A stretch of 15,205 nucleotides of DNA from Faecalibacterium sp. UBA7177. Lineage in GTDB: Bacteria; Bacillota; Clostridia; Oscillospirales; Ruminococcaceae. The notes below the pieces were generated by a model. It was not told the origin of the DNA, made no database searches, and saw nothing but the letters and a program-made list of their open reading frames with translations. The first letter of the stretch is position 1. Every line of letters starts with the position of its first letter. Below are positions 8,404 through 13,417 of this stretch, in pieces. Location of the stretch: contig DKVN01000161.1 in NCBI GenBank assembly GCA_002491225.1, positions 1 to 15,205 of the forward strand. Direction: 5' to 3'. The translations under genes and the position numbers were made by a program.

Positions 8404-8466
8404 GGCAGCACCGCACAAAAGAGCATGCCTGTATTTGCCGTCAGGCGGTCTTTGTGCGGTGCTGCC
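8404..8466 (-). repeat. 16-bp perfect inverted repeat with nested hairpin (intergenic)
   Basis: GGCAGCACCGCACAAA at 8404-8419 is exactly complementary to 8451-8466, with 31 nt between. Inside is a second small stem (GCCTG 8427-8431 with CAGGC 8442-8446). The element fills most of the 112-bp gap between the sulfatase stop and the propeller-protein start. In the mRNA sense it is followed by TGAAATTTGAGG, with no U-tract, so it is not a typical terminator. It could be a small REP/MITE-like element or an RNA processing or stability structure. No second copy was noticed in the window. Confidence 0.8.
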
Positions 8467-8491
8467 CTGTTTCAAATGAGTTCAGATGGGT

Positions 8492-9901
8492 TCAGAGCCG
8501 CTGTAAAAAGGGGTCGTTCTCTTTTTCCAGCCAGCGGCGCAGCCGCGCCTCGGCCTCACAGGCGGCGGGGTCGTCCTCCGCGCGGGCCAGCTCGCGCGGG
8601 GCAAGCTGCAGCGGGTCGGCCGCAAGGTCGTACCACAGCCGCCGCAGCGGCGCGCCGGGGGTGTAGCCTGCGTCGACGATATAGGTGTAGTCCTTGCCGC
8701 GCACTCCCCGCCAGCCGATGCTTTTGGGGTCGATGCCCGCCTGCCTCAGCGGGCCCAGCAGTCCAAGGCCGCCGGGGCAGGCGTAAAGGTAGGTAAAGCT
8801 GCCCTCACCGGATGCGCCCTGCAAAATGGCGTCGGCGGCGCTCACACCCTCCATCACATCCGGCACCGGCAGGCCCAGCAGTTCCAGCAGGGTGGGGGCG
8901 AGGTCGGCGCTGCCCAGCACCTGGCCGCAGCGCCCGGCCTGCATGCCCGCCCCGCCCACCACGAGCGGGATGCCGATCGACTCCTCATACCACACATGCT
9001 TTGCCATCAGCCCGTGGCTGCCCATCATGTCGCCGTGGTCGGCGGTCAGCACGATCAGGGTGTCCTCGGCAAGGCCCAGCCGCTTTACTGCATCCAAAAG
9101 CCGGCCAAACTGCTCGTCCAGCCCGGTGATGGCGGCAAAGTACTCGCGGGTGGCCTCTTCGAGGTCGCCGCTGGTCATGGTGCAGGTCTCTGGGGTGTGG
9201 TAGTGCGGGACCTCGGCCTGCACGTTGCCCCGCACCGGAAAGGCGAGGCTTTGGTACTGGTCCAGATACCTTTGCGGCACATACTGGTAGGGGCTGTGCG
9301 GCGGGTTCCAGGAGAGAAAGAGCATAAAGGGCGCGTCCCGGCCGGCCGTTTCAAGGTATTCGATCGCCTTGTCGGTCTCGTGGATCGGCGACCACTCCTC
9401 CACCCGCACCGCTTCGGGGCTGTCGGCCCAGTAGTGGGGGGTCAGGTGGGTGTCGCAGGTGTTGTAGGCGTACCAGTGATCAAACCCGTGCCGCCGCACC
9501 CCCGGCGGGGTGTAGGCGTCCCAGTCCCGCGCGCCGGAGGCCGGGGCGGGGCTGCGGTTTACTTCGGGCTCGTCCAGGTGCCACTTGCCGATGTAGGCGG
9601 TGCGGTAGCCGTGCTGTTTGGCCACCTCGGGGATGCAGAGCTCATCGTCCCGCAGCCGCACGTCCAGCCCCGGCTTGCAGTTGGTAAACATGCCGGTAGA
9701 CTGCGGCCAGCGGCCGGTCAGCAGGCTGGCGCGGTGGGGCGAGCAGAGCGGAAAGCAGCTCACCGCGTCGGTGCAGAGCATCGAGCGGGCGGCAAAAGCG
9801 TCCATGCAGGGGGTGGCCACGGGGTCCTGCCCCATGCAGCCCATGGCCATGCGACGCCATTGGTCCGCAAACACAAACAAAAGGTTCTTCTTTTTTGGCA
9901 T
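8492..9901 (-). CDS. Sulfatase, formylglycine-dependent family S1
   Basis: This 469-residue type I sulfatase would hydrolyse sulfate esters from the imported glycan. Metal-site residues Asp13-Gln14 (FADQW) open the fold. The signature CSPHRASLLTGR (53-64) holds Cys53, which must be oxidised to formylglycine, with Pro55 and Arg57 completing C-x-P-x-R. Lys106 and His108 (GKWHL), His202 (NPPHSPY), Asp288-His289 (TADHGDMMG) and Lys301 fit the remaining metal and sulfate ligands. Length is normal. There is no signal peptide, so it acts in the cytoplasm, where an anaerobic radical-SAM maturase (anSME, not in the window) would act. The ribosome binding site is weak (only a GAAG-like core before ATG 9901). 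The gene follows the MalG-type permease by 22 bp. The subfamily and the position of the sulfate it removes are not determined. Confidence 0.92.
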   Translation of the reverse strand: MPKKKNLLFVFADQWRRMAMGCMGQDPVATPCMDAFAARSMLCTDAVSCFPLCSPHRASLLTGRWPQSTGMFTNCKPGLDVRLRDDELCIPEVAKQHGYRTAYIGKWHLDEPEVNRSPAPASGARDWDAYTPPGVRRHGFDHWYAYNTCDTHLTPHYWADSPEAVRVEEWSPIHETDKAIEYLETAGRDAPFMLFLSWNPPHSPYQYVPQRYLDQYQSLAFPVRGNVQAEVPHYHTPETCTMTSGDLEEATREYFAAITGLDEQFGRLLDAVKRLGLAEDTLIVLTADHGDMMGSHGLMAKHVWYEESIGIPLVVGGAGMQAGRCGQVLGSADLAPTLLELLGLPVPDVMEGVSAADAILQGASGEGSFTYLYACPGGLGLLGPLRQAGIDPKSIGWRGVRGKDYTYIVDAGYTPGAPLRRLWYDLAADPLQLAPRELARAEDDPAACEAEARLRRWLEKENDPFLQRL

Positions 9902-9923
9902 GATCTTCGCTCGGGGGGCGCGC

Positions 9924-10754
9924 TCAGCCCTTCAGGCCGCTGGTGGCAACGCCCTGCACAAAGTATTTCTGGCAGAAGACGTACATCACCAGCACCGGGA
10001 TCAAACTTAGCACACTCGCGGCCATGATCAGCTGATAATCGGCCGAGTACTGGCCCACAAACATTCGGATGCCGAGCGGGATGGTCTTGTTCACCTCGGT
10101 GTTGAAGTAGATCATCGGGCCCATGTAGTCGTTCCAGATGGTGACAAAGGTGAAGATGGCAAGGGTGGCCATGGCGGGCTTTGCCAGCGGCAGCACGATG
10201 CGGAAGTAGATGCCGTACTCCGAGAGCCCGTCGATGCGGGCGGCCTCGAGCAGTTCGTTCGGGATGCCCAAAAAGAACTGACGCAGCAAAAATACGCCGA
10301 ACGCGCCAAAGCTTTGCAGCAGCACATAGCCGAGATGGGAGTCGACCAGGTGCATCCTGTTCATCATGATGTACTGCGGCAGCATAAAGGTCTGCCAGGG
10401 GATCGCGATGGTGGCCACATAACCCAAAAAGAGGGCATCCCGCCCGGGGAATCTGCACTTGGTAAAGCCGTAGGCGGCAAAGCTGCAGGTGAGCAGCTGG
10501 ATGATGGTGACCAGGACGGTCAGCTTGGCGCTGTTCCAGGTGAAGCGCCCGAAATCGACCTTCTGCCAGATCTGGACATAGTTCTCCCAGTGGAAGGTTT
10601 CCGGGATCCAGCGGATGGGGCTGGTGAACACCTCGGTCGAGAGCTTGAAGGAGGCCGAGAGCATCCAGATCAGCGGCAGCAGGGTGATCACGGTCAGCGC
10701 GCAGAGCAGGATATATTGGGCCGCGCGGGCTACAGGATTTGTTTTTTGAACCAT
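9924..10754 (-). CDS. Sugar ABC transporter permease, MalG/UgpE type
   Basis: This 276-residue protein has six hydrophobic membrane segments, starting at about 14-33. The cytoplasmic EAA loop reads EAARIDGLSEYGIYFRIVLP (170-189); this is the contact site for the ATPase. The C-terminus ends in the typical FVQGVATSGLKG. Start ATG 10754 follows GAGGAGG (10762-10768), which overlaps the stop of the preceding permease, so the two are probably translated as a pair. Together they form the membrane channel of a CUT1 (carbohydrate) importer. No ATPase gene follows, so the complex must borrow one, as MsmX-type ATPases are known to be shared in Firmicutes. Confidence 0.94.
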   Translation of the reverse strand: MVQKTNPVARAAQYILLCALTVITLLPLIWMLSASFKLSTEVFTSPIRWIPETFHWENYVQIWQKVDFGRFTWNSAKLTVLVTIIQLLTCSFAAYGFTKCRFPGRDALFLGYVATIAIPWQTFMLPQYIMMNRMHLVDSHLGYVLLQSFGAFGVFLLRQFFLGIPNELLEAARIDGLSEYGIYFRIVLPLAKPAMATLAIFTFVTIWNDYMGPMIYFNTEVNKTIPLGIRMFVGQYSADYQLIMAASVLSLIPVLVMYVFCQKYFVQGVATSGLKG

Positions 10755-10766
10755 GATTCCGCCTCC

Positions 10767-11687
10767 TCATATAAAGTCGTCAAACTTTTTCTCGATCCTG
10801 AACTGCAGGATCGTGGCGGTGCCCACGATCAGGAACAGGATGATCGCGGCGGCGCTGGCCGTACCGTAATGCCAGTAGACGAAGGATTCGTTGTAGATGT
10901 ACATACTCAGCAGGGTGGTGGCCGTGCCGGGACCGCCCTCGGTGAGCGCAAAGATCAGATCGAAGGTCTTGAAGCTGTTGATGGTGAGCATCATCAGCAC
11001 AAAGAAGTGGCTGGGGATCAGCATCGGGAAGGTGATCCGCCAGAACTGCTGCCACTTGCGGGCCCCGTCGATCTCGGCGGCCTCGTAGAGGGTGGAGGGG
11101 ATGTTCTGCATGGCGGCCAGGTAGATCACCATAAAGTAGCCCATGTTTTTCCAGATGCTGACGATGATGACGCCGGTCAGCGCCCAGTCCGAGCTGGAGA
11201 TCCAGCCGGGCAGATGCTCCTCGGCCACCCCGACAAAGGACAAAAAGAGGTTGATGGGGCCGCCGTTGCGCATGAACATGGCCTTCCAGACGGCGCCCAC
11301 CGCCACCACCGAGGCCACATACGGGAAGAAGATGGCGCTGCGGAAGAAGGTGGTGCCCTTGAGCTTGCTGTTGAGCAAAAGGGCCAGCCCCAGCGCCGCC
11401 GCCGCGCTGATCAGCACGTTGAATACGGTGTAGGTCATGGTTTTGGTGAGCGACTGGCGAAAGACCCGGTCGCTGAAGATCTCGACAAAATTGTCAAACC
11501 CGGCAAAGGTCATGGCGTTGAAGCCGTCCCAGTCCATAAAGGCCAGCACAAACGAAAATACTACCGGGATCAGCACAAAGATAAAGAATCCGATAAAGTT
11601 CGGCAGAATGAACGTAGCGCCGACCAGCGCGTTCCGCCTTTTCAGCGACATGCCTTGCCGCGCGGGAGCTTTTGCGTTCTCGTTCAT
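10767..11687 (-). CDS. Sugar ABC transporter permease, MalF/UgpA type
   Basis: This 306-residue membrane protein has six predicted segments, the first at about 22-48 (region ALVGATFILPNF onward). The EAA loop, EAAEIDGARKWQQFWRITFP, lies at about 202-221, and the FALTEGGPGTAT motif typical of MalF/UgpA proteins follows. Start ATG 11687 is chosen because AAAGGAG (11698-11704) lies 10 nt upstream; an open frame to TTG 11708 contains this site and would add seven residues. It is separated from the solute-binding protein gene by 122 bp holding a terminator-like hairpin, and its stop overlaps the next gene's ribosome binding site. It pairs with the MalG-type permease for oligosaccharide import. Confidence 0.94.
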   Translation of the reverse strand: MNENAKAPARQGMSLKRRNALVGATFILPNFIGFFIFVLIPVVFSFVLAFMDWDGFNAMTFAGFDNFVEIFSDRVFRQSLTKTMTYTVFNVLISAAAALGLALLLNSKLKGTTFFRSAIFFPYVASVVAVGAVWKAMFMRNGGPINLFLSFVGVAEEHLPGWISSSDWALTGVIIVSIWKNMGYFMVIYLAAMQNIPSTLYEAAEIDGARKWQQFWRITFPMLIPSHFFVLMMLTINSFKTFDLIFALTEGGPGTATTLLSMYIYNESFVYWHYGTASAAAIILFLIVGTATILQFRIEKKFDDFI

Positions 11688-11697
11688 ACGCTGATCT

Positions 11698-11704
11698 CTC
11701 CTTT
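11698..11704 (-). promoter_or_regulatory. Ribosome binding site fixing the MalF-type permease start
   Basis: AAAGGAG on the minus strand sits 10 nt before ATG 11687 and inside the longer frame starting at TTG 11708, which is therefore rejected. Confidence 0.85.
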
Positions 11705-11719
11705 CCAAAAAGCATTGGG

Positions 11720-11752
11720 AAAAAGAGGCGGGAGCAGAATCCTGCTCCCGCC
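11720..11752 (-). terminator. Internal terminator-like hairpin between solute-binding protein and permease genes
   Basis: An 11-bp perfect stem (GGCGGGAGCAG at 11727-11737 with its complement at 11742-11752) has a 4-nt loop. In the minus-strand transcript it is followed by TCTTTTTCCC. It lies 57 bp after the stop of the solute-binding protein gene. The likely effect is partial termination or 3'-end protection, giving more binding protein than permease. Full termination would need a promoter in the short remaining gap; none is obvious. Confidence 0.75.
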
Positions 11753-11809
11753 CCCTTTTGGCTCAAAATTTGGTTGCCTGGTTTATTTTGCGGGGCAAAG
11801 CCTCGGGCA

Positions 11810-13135
11810 TCAGCCCATGATCTCCGCCGCGCGCTCGGCCATCTCAGCAAGGCCTTCGTCCACGCTCAGCTCGCCCAGCATGATCAGGCTGTGCTCCTGC
11901 CCGAGCATGGTGTTGATCTCGGTCACGTTCGGAACGATCGGACGGTCGGGAGCAATGCTCTTGACCTGCAGCGCCTCGACCAGGCCCTCAGGCATACCGT
12001 CCAGGCTGGCGATCTGGTTCAGAACCTCATCGCTCAGGCGGCCGGGAACCGCGCCCACCTTGGCGTACTCAAGCGCGCTGGCCTCGCTGCTCATGAACTT
12101 GACAAACTCCCAGGCAGCGTCCTGATTCTTGGAAGAGGGGGTGATGGCAATGGGGGTGGTGGCGCCAACCGAGTAGCCGGCCTCCACATTGGCCGGATGC
12201 GGCAGGGTCGCAACGCCCCAGGCCTCCATGTTGGCCTCGCCGTTTTTCATGGCCTCGGCGATGGTGGCGATGTACCAGGTGCCCATCGGCAGCATGGCCA
12301 CGTTGCCGGCGGCGAACGCGCCGGAATAATGGATGCTGCCGCTCTGCAGGTCGCCGAAGCTCTGGCAGGCGCCCGCATCCTGCAGACGCAGAACCATCTC
12401 GTAGTAGGGCTTGAAGAAGTCGTAGCCGGTCTCGTAGTCCATGATGGTGTGCTCGCCATCCTGCACGGCCCAGTTCTCAACACAGGCCTGCCAGGTGTGG
12501 AAGTGCGCGCCATAGACGCCGTTGCCGGACAGATCCATCGCAAGCTGCTCAAACTCGTCCCAGGTCATATCGTTGGAGGGGTAGTCAACGCCCGCAGCAT
12601 CGAAGATGTCCTTGTTGTAGTACAGTACGTAGTAGTCGGTACGAACCGGCATGGCAAGCTGCTTGCCGTCGATGTTGAACGGGGTGTCGGTGCCGCTGTA
12701 CTCGCTCATGTCGACACCGTCCGCCGCGATGTAGCTGTTCAGGTCAAGCAGCTGGCCGCGGTCGTAGTACTCAAGGGTGCTGGAGGCTTCCTTGATGAAG
12801 TACGCGTCGATGTCGCCGCCGTTGAGCATAACGCTCAGCTTGGTCTGATAGTCGGCCGAGGGGATGTCAACGACCTCGACATGGATCTCGGGATGCTCTT
12901 TCTCGAAGACCGCGACCGCGTTCGAGGTGCTGGGGTTCGAGCTGTAGTCCCAGGTGGCGACCTGGATGGTCACCTGCTCGCCGGAACCGCCGTCAGCCGG
13001 GGCGGACTCGGCCGGGGTGGAGGCCGCCGGGGTGGAAGCCGCCGGGGCAGAGGAAGCGCTGCCGCCGCAGCCGGCCAGCAGACCGCAGACCAGCAGGCAG
13101 GCGGTCAGCAATGCCAGAAACCGTTTGACTTGCAT
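11810..13135 (-). CDS. Extracellular solute-binding lipoprotein, CUT1 sugar ABC transporter
   Basis: This 441-residue protein has a lipoprotein signal peptide: positive MQVKR, hydrophobic core 6-20, and lipobox LLAGC with the lipidated Cys23. A Ser/Ala/Pro/Thr linker with three PAxS-type repeats (about 31-48) leads to a family-1 binding-protein fold starting near VTIQVATWDY (55-64). The start is ATG 13135, 8 nt after AAAGGAG (13144-13150); the frame is open to 13243 but the extra residues lack a ribosome site and would mask the signal peptide. It captures the substrate on the outer face of the membrane for the two permeases encoded next. As the first gene of the operon, followed by a leaky-looking terminator, it is probably the most highly expressed. 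The ligand is probably a uronate-containing oligosaccharide, by context only. Confidence 0.94.
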   Translation of the reverse strand: MQVKRFLALLTACLLVCGLLAGCGGSASSAPAASTPAASTPAESAPADGGSGEQVTIQVATWDYSSNPSTSNAVAVFEKEHPEIHVEVVDIPSADYQTKLSVMLNGGDIDAYFIKEASSTLEYYDRGQLLDLNSYIAADGVDMSEYSGTDTPFNIDGKQLAMPVRTDYYVLYYNKDIFDAAGVDYPSNDMTWDEFEQLAMDLSGNGVYGAHFHTWQACVENWAVQDGEHTIMDYETGYDFFKPYYEMVLRLQDAGACQSFGDLQSGSIHYSGAFAAGNVAMLPMGTWYIATIAEAMKNGEANMEAWGVATLPHPANVEAGYSVGATTPIAITPSSKNQDAAWEFVKFMSSEASALEYAKVGAVPGRLSDEVLNQIASLDGMPEGLVEALQVKSIAPDRPIVPNVTEINTMLGQEHSLIMLGELSVDEGLAEMAERAAEIMG

Positions 13136-13143
13136 CAAAATCT

Positions 13144-13150
13144 CTCCTTT
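13144..13150 (-). promoter_or_regulatory. Ribosome binding site fixing the binding-protein start
   Basis: AAAGGAG on the minus strand is 8 nt before ATG 13135. This places the start directly at the signal peptide rather than at the far end of the open frame near 13243. Confidence 0.85.
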
Positions 13151-13176
13151 GTTTCGTGATGTGTCCCAAATGTGCA

Positions 13177-13190
13177 GCGGCAAACGCCGC
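13177..13190 (-). repeat. Small hairpin in the operon leader
   Basis: GCGGC (13177-13181) and GCCGC (13186-13190) form a 5-bp stem with a 4-nt loop. It falls in the inferred 5' leader, about 40 nt before the binding-protein start codon. It could stabilise the transcript's 5' end; it may equally be chance in GC-rich sequence. Confidence 0.35.
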
Positions 13191-13208
13191 GTGCTCCTGA
13201 CGCATCCT

Positions 13209-13217
13209 ATTATACCA
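13209..13217 (-). promoter_or_regulatory. Extended -10 promoter of the transport/degradation operon
   Basis: On the minus strand TGGTATAAT (13217 down to 13209) is a consensus -10 with the extended TG element. No good -35 hexamer lies at 16-19 nt upstream (TTCCGC is the nearest). Transcription would start near 13202, leaving a leader of about 67 nt. A strong -10 without -35 fits an activator-dependent promoter, as expected for a YesN-type regulator. Confidence 0.65.
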
Positions 13218-13292
13218 AACCACACTTTTGGGGCGGAACACAAAATGTCTGAAATATTTGGTACTATTTTTGGCTGGCTTGCAACAATTCTG

Positions 13293-13319
13293 TTACAAAA
13301 CGAATACTGTTTTACAAAA
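13293..13319. promoter_or_regulatory. Tandem TTACAAAA repeats, candidate operator
   Basis: TTACAAAA occurs at 13293-13300 and 13312-13319, exactly 19 nt apart (about two helical turns) on the same face of DNA. On the other strand the units read TTTTGTAACAG and TTTTGTAAAACAG. They lie in an AT-rich stretch between the divergent promoters, about 80 bp upstream of the operon -10 and 34 bp upstream of the kinase -35. Tandem direct repeats are typical sites for AraC-type activators. No regulator gene is visible to test the match. Confidence 0.4.
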
Positions 13320-13352
13320 TAGTAAAATTTTCATAAAACGCGGGCGACCGAA

Positions 13353-13381
13353 TTGAAGAATGCGGCGGGATGCGGTATCAT
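13353..13381 (+). promoter_or_regulatory. Candidate promoter of the sensor kinase gene
   Basis: TTGAAG (13353-13358) and TATCAT (13376-13381) are separated by 17 nt and each match the sigma-A hexamers at 4 and 5 of 6 positions. Transcription would begin near 13388, about 30 nt before ATG 13418. Confidence 0.6.
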
Positions 13382-13417
13382 GTTCCTATATGCTCTTTCT
13401 GCAATGGGGGGCCAAAG

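Noticed and set aside
7276..8796. 506-residue open frame on the + strand over the propeller and sulfatase genes
   Set aside because: Antisense shadow of two recognised genes, with Pro/Arg/Gly-rich product and no ribosome site or motif.
10314..12125. 603-residue open frame on the + strand across the permease genes
   Set aside because: It is antisense to two well-supported permease genes and the binding-protein end, has low-complexity Gly/His/Asp/Val-rich composition and no family motifs. Long antisense frames arise from GC-rich codon bias.
13018..13061. Short tandem repeat near the start of the binding-protein gene
   Set aside because: It encodes the Pro/Ala/Ser/Thr linker after the lipobox, a common feature of these lipoproteins, not a separate repeat element.
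11672..13159. 495-residue open frame on the + strand opposite the binding-protein gene
   Set aside because: Shadow of a gene with a clear lipoprotein signal and fold; the product is repetitive Val/Gly/Arg/His-rich.
13294..13308. Near match to a catabolite-response (cre) site in the divergent region
   Set aside because: TACAAAACGAATACT keeps the central CG and flanking bases but lacks the conserved TG of the left half, so CcpA control is not supported.
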